DNA of 64,000 nucleotides from Druceiella hillmani (taxonomy: Eukaryota; Arthropoda; Insecta; Lepidoptera; Hepialidae), in the NCBI GenBank assembly GCA_039881145.1, contig JAYKKI010000037.1, forward strand, positions 13,465,501 through 13,529,500, given 5' to 3'. Of the stretch, positions 48,269 to 60,129 are shown one piece after another. Both the position numbers and the translations under genes were made by a program. Positions within the stretch are counted from its first letter, which is position 1, and each line of letters begins with the position of its first letter. Below the pieces are notes generated by a model that saw only the letters and a list, made by a program, of their open reading frames with translations, was not told where the DNA came from and searched no databases.

Positions 48269-48423
48269 GCGATCACTGTTGAAACGCAGCTGTATATCGT
48301 GGCAGGCGTGCTGGGCGGAGCGTGCCTCATCCTCGCACTCTGTCTGCTCTGGCTGTACCTCGCGCACAGCGAGACGCGCTCCAGACTAAACCAGCTAACC
48401 GACGGGGGCAAGCATAGGATACA
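48269..48423 (+). CDS. Single-pass membrane protein, transmembrane exon
   Basis: This exon follows an acceptor (cctatgtccgcag) and ends at a consensus donor (aca|gtgagt). It has 155 bp and is entered in phase 0. It encodes AITVETQLYIVAGVLGGACL, then ILALCLLWLYLAHSETRSRL and NQLTDGGKHRI, with a split Gln codon at the end. Residues about 10-31 are a clear transmembrane helix, followed by a charged juxtamembrane stretch. With the positive-inside rule this puts the C-terminal tail in the cytoplasm. Codon use is GC-rich (CTG, CTC, GGC), unlike all surrounding DNA, which is strong evidence for selection. The ectodomain exons were not found in the window, so the protein family is unknown. The layout (short linker, one helix, Gly/Pro/Tyr-containing tail) is compatible with an adhesion-type receptor such as a cadherin-like protein, but that is a guess. 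Confidence 0.85.
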
Positions 48424-49483
48424 GTGAGTATTGTTTTTCGTGGATTCTGAAATCCCATTTCACACCAAAAAGTACGTTTTTAAATTGCTGTAGTATTAGT
48501 AAACTCTGTGAATAGGGTGCAAAATGAACCGTGTCTTCATAAACATAGAAAAAAGAGTTTTTAATTTGCGAATGTACATTATAAACAATATTGAATGACA
48601 GGTAACAGACTCGTGAAATATGACTCGTGTTACTAAGAAAATAAAAATATTATTTGTATTTAATATTACATTGGAATAAGAATGTTAGATTTTCAGTATA
48701 ATGGTGTAAAACATAAAATCCCTCAAAATCTAGTGTAGTGTCAAGGCGCCTTTTTTAATTTTTGATCGAATTGTCACCACTGAGAGAAAGAACATGTGGA
48801 AAAGAAAATGATAAGCCTAATATTAAACAACCGTTTTCACCCGATGAATTTAGGGTTTGTGTACTCGTGTGTCGCGCGTCTCAAATCATCAAATTTTACC
48901 ACCAGGGTCCATTGAGTATTCTGTGCATCCTAATTGCTTGAAAAATATACAAATAACAGTTAATACAGAGAGGAAGAGATAAATACGACAATATCCTTTT
49001 CCTTATTGACAATACAAAAATAATTGGCAAACATAGGCGTAAATATAAAGTCTGTTACGTAGAGTATTAATGTAATAAAGGACTTGCTTCTTTCACGATG
49101 TCGCTCGTGTAGATAGATTTTTTACTTTTAAATGCAAGTAATTTATTTGACCTATTCATAATCTTGAACTTGTAGCATAATTATCATTCGCTTGGCTAAT
49201 ATTTTTTAGCTACGAGTCGGAAATTGTCTATAAAGATTTCCTAAAGTTGCAGAATGTTTCACTACAAGGTATAAATACACCGAAATGCGCTTGATTAATG
49301 AGATTTAGCATCGATCATTCAAGTCAGTCACATCGAAGAAAACTAATTTAAATTAAAATTAAATAGGAACTATTCCATTTAATGTTCCGCTTACGTCACG
49401 ATGCCTAGATTGATCCAAATTATATATATAAAATGACATAGATTACGGGAAAATCAACGGTGTTTTACGGAACTTCACATAAT

Positions 49484-49486
<3 letters not shown>

Positions 49487-49547
<61 letters not shown>

Positions 49548-49564
49548 CATATATATATATATAT
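49487..49564. repeat. (TA)n microsatellite
   Basis: About 38 TA units with TGTA and TACA interruptions. Confidence 0.97.
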
Positions 49565-50080
49565 TCGAGTCAATGGCGTCCTACAAACATTTGGTTCAAG
49601 AAGTTCAGAAATAAGGACTAAAATATTAAGGACGAACTTCGTTCCGATCACCGTGTTAAATTATTATACATTATGTTCTTAAATTGATATAACAAACCGT
49701 CTCATTTTGTACCAGTTCCTGAGTACAAAATTAGACGGTTACAATCAACAAAAAAAAGTTTTCGTATCTCATTCCGTTCTCGAGATAAACTATTTCAACG
49801 TTACTGCAAGGATTAAAGATTCTGTGGTGCACACGCGCCGAAATACACGCGGCATCATCAAAGCGTCACTACACGGTGAACACCTTGTTCGGCTAGGAAT
49901 ATTAGTGATTACGAACATGAAACGTAGAAACAAAAATTGATTATTGTGATAATTGTGTGTCTTCCGTGATTATTGTGAAAATTGCGTGTCTATCCGTATT
50001 TTCATAAAAGTAGTGTTTATGAAAACCTACCAAAGGATTAAATGTAATTATGACATTGAAAATAAAACATATTTTTTGAA

Positions 50081-50255
50081 TATTGAATATATTTGGCGTT
50101 AATTTTGTAGAAATTCATTATTCACGATTAAATGAAACTACGTGATGTAGTATTATTTCTACTTTCTTTAATTTCTTTACCACGACCTAGGTTTCGTTGT
50201 ATTACAACATCTTCAGGTTATTATCAAAGATAGATCTTTGCTAATATCCCACCTG
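50081..50255 (-). mobile_element. Truncated second copy of the Penelope-like terminal repeat
   Basis: This matches 21390-21560 closely (ttgaatatatttggcgttaa, atgaaactacgtgatgtagt, ccacgacctaggtttcgttg) and then stops at the first bases of the second arm (cccacctgaa). The hammerhead-like segment on the minus strand is 50180-50220. CUGAAGA, helix II, GAAA, helix III and GUC are all kept, but the 5' strand of helix I has changed from CCAC to UAAC, losing two of four pairs. A shared leader outside the arms suggests both copies derive from one element family rather than local duplication. Confidence 0.65.
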
Positions 50256-52219
50256 AAACATATTTTGTTAATGAAAAACAAATAATTTCTCCGTAATAAA
50301 CAATTTTCGAGAAAAAGTATAAAAAAATTCTTATTTTACTAAATAACCAATATAACTCGATGATTTTCTATAGTTTTGTACTATGAGCGTGTAATATAGA
50401 AAAGCTTATATTACTGTATTACTTAGCTAATCTCTGAAGGAAAATTCTTTCATTCACTTAAAACATATTTTCTGACTCTATTCTATGATAATTTATATGT
50501 TCTTTCTCATTTGTTCTTTTATCTGAATTCTAAATACCTTTTATTAAAATTTCATTTAATTATTTTTCGTGCAATGCAAACCAACATAAGCACGAAAATA
50601 TATATTTGACGCTTTGAAAAAGACGGTCAATATAAAATTGTATTATAGATCTATTTATATATAACTAGGTTTCATCTGCGATATTTCGCAGAAATTATTC
50701 CTTACCCAATGAAACTAATGCAACATAACTGTATGAAAAGATTTAATGTTTTCGCGATATAATCTACACTTTGCGCCATCTCTTGATGTGCTACGGAAGT
50801 AAAAAAATGTCCTATTTCTGGAGATAAAAACAAATTTATGTATTAATTCAAATCATGAATTAATTCATACTAAAACTTTACATACAACATTAATTCATAC
50901 TGTACTAAAAGTTTAGAGTGATTTACATATGAGTTTCATGTAAATCAATCTAAAATATTAGGCATGGTTGGTAAAATGTTTACAGGTAAGTAATACCGAA
51001 AAGTCACAACTTTTTCATTTAAAATATTAGAGGTATAAAGAAATATGATGATAAATACAGACGATGACACAGAATGGAATTCCACGTTATCTATGAAAAT
51101 GAGTCATTCATGTATACAAGAGAGATAGAAGCAAAATAAATGCGATACAAATGAAACAACTGAAAAATACGTTTTAGGTCACAGATATACAAATTTATTA
51201 TAACACTAAAAACGTAGGGGGGTTAATGAAGTGAAAGATATGCAAGACACATCTTATTAGAATACGTTATATTATATTTTGTTTTAGTTTTTTACATTAG
51301 GTACTTTAAGTAATATAATCTTCATCTAATATAAATGAAGGATACATTAAATAAAATGCATTATCTTACAATTATTGCTCTCATCTTATTATTTTTATAT
51401 CTGCGACCGGAATTTGATTTTTGCTTCAATTTATAAAAATGTGTTTTTTTATTTTTTTTATTGCATATATTTATTTTACTTTTTAATGTTGAAAATGGTT
51501 TAAAAAAGACGCAGCCTAAGCTGAGCCTTCTGGGCGAATCTTATATTTTATAATGCAAAAGTACCATTATAAGTTTAATACATTGCCATTCTCTACAATG
51601 TTATATCCTTAAACCATACAATTTGTCCGCCATTTCGATGTCGCCATTTTTCTAATTTTTCAGTAAAATTTTGCAATTGTTGACCTTGAAACCCCTGAAT
51701 ACCGATTTTTAATCGAATCGAATAATAAATAACCAAATTACGACTTACAATTTTTATCGTAACAAATGTCAAATATTATTGACACGCTAACTCTATATAC
51801 ATGACCTTTGGAATTGATGAATTATGCGGAAGCAGGTGAAAAATTGATTACAAGATTCGATCCAGACACACAATCTAAGCTGTGAAGATAATAAGATTGT
51901 GAAAGCGTGACTTCAAAACTATAAAAAGTTTGAACGTGCGCAATAAATAGTAAAGAATTTCAATAAAATGCATAGAAAGTACTCGTAAAAGGACTCATGA
52001 AGAATATCGCAAGACGTGATTGGATCGGATCTTTGATTTATTGAAAATGGGACTGCGTTCAAGAATATATGAAAAAGAAACGGACTATTTCGTATATCCG
52101 TCACGTCCATTCATTGAAAGTTTCATTATAGTATTATATAAAAATATAAAAAACGTAATATAAGGAAATAATATCATATGGTATATCTTCAATGGCGTCT
52201 AAAGTTACCAGCTGTCTGA

Positions 52220-52244
52220 GAATTCCAGGATGCGCCTGGAATTC
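52220..52244. repeat. 10-bp-arm hairpin
   Basis: gaattccagg and cctggaattc flank a 5-base loop (atgcg). Small but perfect. Confidence 0.7.
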
Positions 52245-53973
52245 CCCTATTATTCAATAATATAGGTGGCAATAATGGACACTCTTTTCATTACAACTGC
52301 CTCTCGTCTACCGATTTAGATAAATAACTAGATGATAAAGAAAACTTTTATAAAATAGTAATGAGAAAAATATGAATCGTCATTTAACTGCTACGAACAG
52401 TAACTTGGCCACATTTACTATTCTCATGTAAACGAAAATTTTCAAACCACATCTCAATGAACAAAATTATCTTTCGTGTGAAACCGTATCTTATCATTAT
52501 TTGCTTGTCTTAAAAACAAGACAAATGTAGAGTTTACGTTCCTGAGTCACACTGTCTAAAATCACATGAAGAATGTTTAGTTAAATGTATAAGAAGTCTG
52601 TTGTTGTATGACACATAAAGAACTGAAGAATTTAAAGTAGACTGGTTACCTTTTGCGAATGAATGAAGTTGAAAACGCCTAAAAATATTCTGGCATTCAA
52701 CCAATATATAAAACTATTCTGGGGTTTTTTAAAAAATGTTCTATATACCTTGAAAAAAGAATAACCAACAATAAGTAGTCTCAGAATAAAATCCTAAGGT
52801 TCACTCCGAGCTGTGAATTTGCTTTTTTTAATGGTAATAGATCAACCAGCATTTATTATCAAGAATTAAGCTTTATATAAGGTGGATATATAAATCAATT
52901 TAAGTTATCTTCTAATTTACTTTGGTACATACAGTATATAGTTTAGTATCAAGCTAAATAAGTTAAAACGTTTCAAAACTGAAAAGACGTTAATAAAATT
53001 CTCGTTCAGCGAAACGAACTATAAATTTCGTTGCAGTCTAGACTGTTAAGCGCCATTAAATACTTATATTTGCTTTACCAAACATAAAAAGTGTGAAATT
53101 GAGAAAACTATTTCTTTGCGACAACTGCTAGCCCACGAAATATTTTTACTTGTATGAACCAACTTGGACACTACATAAACTACTCCATAAACATGTTGAA
53201 TAGTTAATTTGAACAAATATAATTCAAATAATTACAAACATTTTCCAACGATTCGTACTCTCGAGAAGCCGCGGTCAAACACTATTATAAAATAAGTGTT
53301 TCTTAAGTTATTGAGTCATCATATCAGATAATAGTGATACAACATCGTACAGGGATTTAATAGATCCAAAAAAATTCGTAATGGTGTACATGCAAATCAA
53401 TTTTTTATGCAAATAAGTGTGTCGGACATTATATAGGCTACCCTTCATTACCAAATTTTAATAATTTACTTAGGTCTGTATGCTCATATCTACCAAACTT
53501 CTATAAAATGTATCATTAAACAGAATCTCTCTTCGATTAATGACTACATGTAAAAACATATGTTTTATTTGTTTGTTACTCTATTTTGTTTGTTACTCTA
53601 TTCGGCAATAAATGAGTCACTAATCATCACCGAATAGGGAAATTAATAAGAGTTCAATATGCTTATGATTCAAGAGATTTCTACCGATATATACTTTAGG
53701 CATAACTTTTTCAGTGTAAATCAATGTCTACGAAAAAAAAGGCAGATGACAAAGCTAGCGAACAAATAAAATGTTACTGTATTTTTCTCACACAAACCTC
53801 AAGCGTATTTAGCGTACAACTAAACGCACTTTTTCGGAATTTGTCAATGCATCCTATGCTATTCATTTAATACGTATGTTTAATGTCAATTGCGATATAC
53901 AATAAATAACCCTATGTTGATATCATTAAATGATAATATTTATTACTCAAAATCGACCGCATGTGGACCCGAG

Positions 53974-54099
53974 GCGCGTGAAGATGCGAGCGGACTCGAC
54001 GCAGAGCTACGGCAACCCGACCATTGCGCCGGGCGAGGAGCTCGCGCGCCGCGGCTACTCCATGTACCGCGGACAGGACCAGGACATGGAACCCAACGG
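53974..54099 (+). CDS. Single-pass membrane protein, cytoplasmic exon 1
   Basis: The donor is a good consensus (aacgg|gtaagc). The acceptor I use (gacccgag|G) joins in phase 2 to the previous exon and gives QRVKMRADSTQSYGNPTIAP, then GEELARRGYSMYRGQD and QDMEPNG. The 126-bp exon is a multiple of three and is phase 2 at both ends, so skipping it would keep the frame. The acceptor lacks a pyrimidine tract. GC-rich coding-like sequence also extends about 20 bp further upstream (RPHVDP in the same frame), where no AG is available, so the true 5' border is uncertain. The tail contains two Tyr in short polar contexts (QSYGNP, GYSMYRG). The preceding intron is 5.55 kb. Confidence 0.8.
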
Positions 54100-54445
54100 G
54101 TAAGCATTGTGCTATGTTTTTTGTAACAATTACTTTTTAACAGTACATCGCTTCAATCAATCATTAAAGGTCTATTAAATGTCCCCTAAAAGTGCAAGAA
54201 GTGAAACTTCTTTGCAGATTACATTCTGAACAATGGGGAAAATTGAGGTAACCCTATAATAAAAACGAAAAAAAATTACAGCAAGACTCTTTCGATCCAT
54301 CGAGTGCTATATTAACAATTTAAATAATTTAACAATTTCGATCTCTGGTTAATTAAGTATCCACAAATATTATTTGCTAAATGTTACTATCATTAATCGC
54401 ATTGTCTCAAAAACTATACTCATATAGCTATACTATAACCCTAGG

Positions 54446-54446
<1 letters not shown>

Positions 54447-54514
<68 letters not shown>
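54447..54514. repeat. (TA)n microsatellite
   Basis: About 33 TA units with one TTTA interruption. Confidence 0.97.
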
Positions 54515-54517
<3 letters not shown>

Positions 54518-55029
54518 TTTAGATTTTCAACTCCAAGAGATAATCTTATTAATTTCGAACATACATGACTATGATGCCACATAATTGTATTCTGCAACAG
54601 ATGCGAAGACTTCTTTTCATATCACCCTAAAAAATATTTTCGAATTTTTTCCATACAAGCAGTTACTCATTTCCGCATATAAGTTTCTTATTTCCGTATA
54701 TAAGTTTCTTATTATGTGCTGTTGCAATAAATTATTTTTATAACAGTGTGTTTATAAATATTGACTCTGTAAAATTTAATTAATTCACATTTTATTTGCA
54801 TCAGTGGCCTCCCATAATACTCTTAATATTTAATCTTTCTTAATTATAATTTCAAATCTTAATGGACCTTCGTCAGCTAGGAACCCCTACTATATCTCCT
54901 ATCGGCTTGATCTCCTTTTTCAAATTGATGTTGCATATTTCGACTACCATAGATTTTGACTGCGAGGATAATGCTATTAGATATCCTATTAAACAGTCTT
55001 AACGAATCCGGATTTTCTCCTCAAGCCCC

Positions 55030-55105
55030 ACGGAGCGAAGAAATCGCTCCGTATCTTCCCAACAGAAAGCAATAACAGAACCGAAAGTACGAGTAGGTAC
55101 TTTCG
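55030..55105. repeat. Two adjacent 9-bp-arm hairpins
   Basis: acggagcga/tcgctccgt (55030-55052) and cgaaagtac/gtactttcg (55082-55105) are perfect stems 30 bp apart. The local sequence is less AT-rich than its surroundings. Confidence 0.6.
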
Positions 55106-55543
55106 TATCTGATTCTTATTTCAGGCGATCAGGAATCAACCAAAGTTTAAATCACAGGCCTTTCCTGTTCACTATCCTTGTAAATAATACCGGTGACGCG
55201 GTTAAACTACAACTGCTATTTGAGCATGAAAGTTTTTTGTGTTATTACAGTTATAGCATATTGCAATTTGGTGCTGCTTGATATCGCATTACTCTCGAAT
55301 GGAGCGTTGCGAGTAGTCTGAGGCTCAGCTCAATTCAAGCAAATGGCCTGTGATGTGGTAGTGTACGCGGTCCTCTCGAGTATGACATACGTGATGGGAT
55401 GATCTATGCCGACATAATGAAATACTTGATCTAAGAATTAATTTCGATTTGCCCCTGACTTTATTTGGCCGATATAGCGAAAACGTCAATCAGGAGCTTT
55501 GAATTTGTGTTGCGCAATAGTAGGTCCAACGTGTTCACTTCAC

Positions 55544-55664
<121 letters not shown>

Positions 55665-56644
55665 GCTTCATTATTTGGAAACCCACGTGAAACTAAGTAC
55701 AGTCTGATAGTTGAACGTATCCAAAAAACGTTCCTTCGATAATTTTACATGAGACGATAAGGTTACTCCCCTTTTCTATCTTCTACCTTTTTTTTCTTGA
55801 TCTCCTAAGCTACCATCGATTGCAGCACAAAAAGATATTTTTTGATCAAATTTATGTTCCGATTTTCTTGTTACCGTTAATGAAACATAAAAAATAAGTG
55901 TAATAGCTTCCATAACTGTAAGTAAATAAAGAAATAAATAAATACATTTTTTAAATCTTCTTGCGTCTTCGTCAAGAACATTTCTAGCGTGATATTTTGC
56001 GAAATTAATTCTTCGCGTGATTTAGTGTAATTAATTGGATAGTGTTACTTTTACAATTAAAAGTCCGTAGCTTATATTTAATAGAGAAATTATTATTACT
56101 TCACTTTTACCTTTTAGTCGTATTTTGAGTTAAATTGTTCGGAAATATATTTTAACATTTTATTAACCCTAGTCTCTGAAGTCAATATATTCAATCAGAC
56201 AACTTGACTATAACATCAAAATATATACGTTGATTATATAACAAAAATATAAATTTTAATCGCAAAAAATAAATAACTGATACACTACTCTGCCATTCTA
56301 AACTGTTCTATCAGATATTATTACTTGTTTTTTTAATAAAACTTCACTTTTATCAAAGTATGTCAAGGCTACACTTACCGATAAAGTTCATATGCGTTCG
56401 ATATATTGTGAAACGAATTGTTTTGTTTCATTTTTAACAGATCATTACTTCTAATGTGTAAAATAATATGCAATTATACACACATTTAGGCCAGATGAAT
56501 AATCTATAATCAATTCTTTTAAACATAAACATTTTTCCTAGGATTTTTGGATTTTCCATCCATCCAAAAAATATGTTGATACGTAGAAGCTTTTAGGTAG
56601 CAACTGCGTCCGTTGGACTTCTAATACAAGAGCTTATTTTTATA

Positions 56645-57145
56645 GAAAAAACCTGTCAAGCACGAGTGGAACAAGAGTTTCGTACACATTTAGGTATTTA
56701 TAAACGTTTAATGGTACATAACGTTCGTATTAAATTATTTACAAAATTTTAATTTTTTAGAACGAAAATATATTGCTTACTATATATTTCTCATAGACGC
56801 TTATTAAAAAAAATTATGGTGATATAACTACAAACTAACCTTGCTCTTCTTGCCAAACTTCGTGAATCTAAATTAACGGGAAGTACCTTATAGGTTTTGA
56901 TTTATTTACGAGTGTCAAAATATGTGGTATAAATAATTTTTAGGGTTCTTCTTGATTGTGTTGATTTAGAAGCTTGATTTATGGATCTAAGGAATCGTAG
57001 TCCTGAGTGTTTGATATTAATTTCAACTCGATACCTCCACCATTCGTTCTTGAGAAAAAGAGTCTTGACAGACCGACAGACGGACAACAAAGTGACCATA
57101 TATGGGATCTTTTTTTTTCCTTTTGAGGTACGAAATCCTAAAAAC
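56645..57145. mobile_element. Lepidopteran RTE-type 3' fragments
   Basis: A reverse-oriented block near 56648-56745 (aacctgtcaagcacgagtgg, then gtacacatttaggtatttat) resembles 8296-8395. A forward tail at 57065-57145 reads cagaccgacagacggacaac, aaagtgaccatatatgggat and gaggtacgaaatcctaaaaa, which is a hallmark lepidopteran retroelement end. Both are decayed and non-coding. Confidence 0.5.
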
Positions 57146-57461
57146 AACTAGTAGACAATAACTTAATATTAAAGTCATATATTACTACAGACTTGCTTAT
57201 ATTTAACTCGTGACTACATTTCGCTTACACGGTTTTACTTTTAAAATGCCATCTGATGGGCAAGACACGAAACTAATATTCTACTGTCATCTGTTTTAAC
57301 AATGTGAGTTAATGAAAAAATATCTGAAATGGAAAATGTTAAGTTATACTGCAAACGATTTACTAAACAGACACACTTTCTAGTATGCCGACTTCAAGTT
57401 TTTTTCTATACCACTTTGCTAAACAGACAGATGGACCACAGCCCCTGAAATTGTTCAGATT

Positions 57462-57802
57462 CTATATTCAACTAAAGACTTCTAAAACCTTGTTAATTTC
57501 CACTTAAAAACTCATCAATTAAACTCGTAGACTGTGAATTAATGTTTATGCATACAATAGCCCATACCTATATATAGATATTCAACTAAAGACTTCTAAA
57601 ATCTTGTTCATTTACACTTAAAAACTCATCAATTAAACTTGTAGACTGTGAATTGATGTTTATGCATACAATAGCCGATACCTATATTTAGATATTGAAC
57701 TAAAGACTTCTAAAATCTTGTTCATTTCCACTTAAAAACTGATCAATACTTGTAGACTGTGAATTAATGTTTATGCATACAATAGCCCATACCTATATAT
57801 AG
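57462..57802. repeat. 114-bp tandem array, three units
   Basis: The unit beginning 'attcaactaaagacttctaa' and ending 'catacaatagcccatacctat' occurs three times. The 'gacttctaaa' marks lie at 57477, 57591 and 57705, an exact 114-bp period. Unit three carries a small deletion before cttgtagactg. Identity is above 90 percent by eye, so the array is fairly young. Confidence 0.95.
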
Positions 57803-57829
57803 AACACAATATATATATTGTGTTCTATA
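57798..57829. repeat. Perfect 32-bp palindrome
   Basis: The sequence tatagaacacaatata followed by its exact reverse complement has no loop. It sits exactly at the end of the 114-bp array. Confidence 0.9.
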
Positions 57830-58684
57830 GGCATATATTGTATTCTAAGTTTTTTATCTTATATTTATCGTTACCGATACCTAACGATAAGAAAGCAAGT
57901 AATTGAACGTTGGAACAAGCTACGATAAAACGACTGCAGAAGAAAGATAACAAACGAATACAATAAGATCTTAATACATATACATTTACTTAAAACATGT
58001 AAGTTTATAAAACTTACGACGATGACAACATAAAAATCCAGAGAACAATTTCTTCGCATATTTCAAGAAATTAGTTGGGAAGAGAAGAAATTGTAATAAA
58101 AATAAAGATCGCAGTACATCTTTCCATTCCGCAATTTAAAATCATATCTACCGCAGCCAATATTGAATCTTTAAAGACTTCAGAGAATGAAAATTTACAA
58201 GGAAAACATAAAAAGGAACCGGGTTTAAAGAAAAATGGCGGCAGTGCTATCATAATGCCAAAAAGCCCAATTTCCTTTGAATTTTCGGTGACAACTTTAG
58301 CATTGTATAATCAAATAAATAAATCTAAATAATTATTACGAATTTAAATACTTCAAAATAAAAAAATTTAGAAAATGTAATAGTTACTTTGAGTGTTTTA
58401 AGGCTATTCTAAAAAACAATATCGTTATAATAATACTAAATCCGACGTAAAATATTTTTTGAGTTACATACCTCAAAGTGAAAAACGGAATCCTTGTAAG
58501 ATTACTCACATATTTGTCTGTCTATCCGTCACAGGCGAGTTTCTCTTAAACATTTCCTTAACCTTCTCTTAAACGCTCCTCTTTGCACTAGCTATCTTTA
58601 AAATGTAAATACAGTACTCAATGTTTTTAATAGTTTTAAGTTGCAAATTTATAAAGAAAATAAAAATAAAAATATGCAATTTTT

Positions 58685-58945
58685 CGCATTTTAAAGAGTA
58701 TCCCCCACCACTTATTTCCGAAACTACTGAAACAAAAATCATGAAAAAACTTGACTAGAAGATTACAGAATACTAGATTTTAAAATATTTGTGATCCTAT
58801 GAAATACATAGTTGGCAATATATTTACACTGCAAAAATTTAATATTAACAAACAATTGAATAGAAATACTATGTACACTTAATTGTTTTATATCTAAATG
58901 TATACGGAACCCTCGTAGTTTGAGTTCTATTCACACTTGACAGAT
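58685..58945 (-). mobile_element. RTE-type 3' fragment
   Basis: Blocks 'accacttatttccgaaacta', 'atcatgaaaaaacttgacta' and, at the other end, 'ccctcgtagtttgagttcta' correspond in reverse orientation to the family near 8300-8700. No coding part is present. Confidence 0.45.
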
Positions 58946-59717
58946 TTTTCAATATGGCAGAAGATAATAAACTGCTTTATTAGTCCAAATAAATAAATTT
59001 TATTCTTAATACGGTGTCTTCTATACAGAATCTTTTGTTTCTATTTTTCTTAGCTTCTAGATTTATCAGGAGTGTATAAATTGTTAGATTTTTTAAATGT
59101 TTATCAAACACAAGTCCAGTACAAAAAAAACTTCTTATGTCGTCAACATTGTACTCATATAGCAAATGTTCCTTGTAATTTATTATTTCGTTTCTTTTAT
59201 ACAGCAACATGATAATTAAGTGCCTGCATTTCATATGGTTCAATATTTATTTCTACTTTTCTTAATAAACTTTACCTATAGTGAAATGGAAATCCATTAA
59301 CCACAGGATGGATTTTAATCAAATTTTCCATTTGAATTGAAATATCTCCTAGTAAAGATCTCCTATAAAAATCATCATCATTCTTTTCTTCAGGGGAAGT
59401 TAAACAATTAATCAATAAATTACGATAAAATTAATAAATTACGAAATAAAAAATCAATAAATTATGATAAAATTATTTAACAGCGATATCTGTCTGTTTT
59501 TTAAGCAACCATCATAATCATAGCTTTATAATTCTTCATTAGATAGCAATATTCAATTAACTTTTTAAAGTTTTTTTAAAATAACAATATGTTCATATTT
59601 GTGTATTAGTAACTGCAGTACCAACGAAATAGCACATAATTATTACTTTTCAATACTATTGAACTTATCTTAATAAATACAACAACCTCATTAAATGTTT
59701 CTCATTCCACTTTTCAG

Positions 59718-59910
59718 TAACCTTTCCGGTCCAGTCTTTCTAGAAGACGTGCAAGAGAAAGCCAGCCGCGGCCGCAACTCTCCGCCGCCACGATTCGCCA
59801 GGCCACAGAACTACGACAAAGGGCCACAGAGTTCCAACTTCAGGAACAACCTTGCCATGAACGGTGATTCATCGAAAAACTTCCAGAGAAATGGGAACTT
59901 CATTTATTAA
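59718..59910 (+). CDS. Single-pass membrane protein, last exon
   Basis: The exon starts after a strong acceptor (ccacttttcag) and completes the split Gly codon. It encodes NLSGPVFLEDVQEKASRGRN, then SPPPRFARPQNYDKGPQS and SNFRNNLAMNGDSSK, and ends NFQRNGNFIY before TAA at 59908-59910. The tail is hydrophilic and rich in Asn, Ser, Pro and Arg. A RGRNSPPPRF segment could be a proline-directed phosphorylation or SH3-type site, which is inference only. Joined with the two earlier exons the frame is open for 157 codons plus the stop (474 bp). An AATAAA polyadenylation signal candidate follows at 60122-60127, another at 60385-60390. The intron before it is 5.62 kb. Confidence 0.85.
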
Positions 59911-59997
59911 GCGATACACGCATGACCAATTCATTTAAGCTGGAATCATAGTACTCGTAAATCTCTCCTTCATTTGAGACACTTATTTCTTATGCAC

Positions 59998-60118
59998 CCA
60001 ATTAACCAATTTAAGTTTCATTTGCCAATATCAATACCAATTTAAGTTTAATTTGCTAATTTGAGTTTAATTAACCAATTTAAGTTTCATTTGCCAATGT
60101 AAGTTTCATTTGCAAATA
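59998..60118 (+). repeat. Short tandem-like repeats in the 3'UTR
   Basis: The string caatttaagtttcatttgc and variants recurs four to five times just after the stop codon of the membrane-protein gene and before the AATAAA candidate at 60122. It would lie in the mRNA 3' untranslated region. Confidence 0.75.
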
Positions 60119-60121
60119 TCT

Positions 60122-60127
60122 AATAAA
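60122..60127 (+). terminator. Candidate polyadenylation signal
   Basis: AATAAA 212 bp after the stop codon of the membrane-protein gene. A second AATAAA is at 60385-60390. Which is used cannot be told from sequence. Confidence 0.4.
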
Positions 60128-60129
60128 CA

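Larger units (their letters stand above)
48424..53973 (+). other. Intron of membrane-protein gene
   Basis: GT..AG-bounded intron of 5550 bp. It holds a (TA)n run at 49487-49564, a truncated Penelope-like terminal repeat at 50081-50255, a hairpin at 52220-52244 and otherwise unremarkable AT-rich sequence. No further exon with matching phase was recognised inside it. Confidence 0.7.

Noticed and set aside
58075..58332. 85-codon plus-strand Lys-rich frame
   Set aside because: It lies in an intron, has A-rich codon use and an overlapping antisense frame, and no family was recognised.
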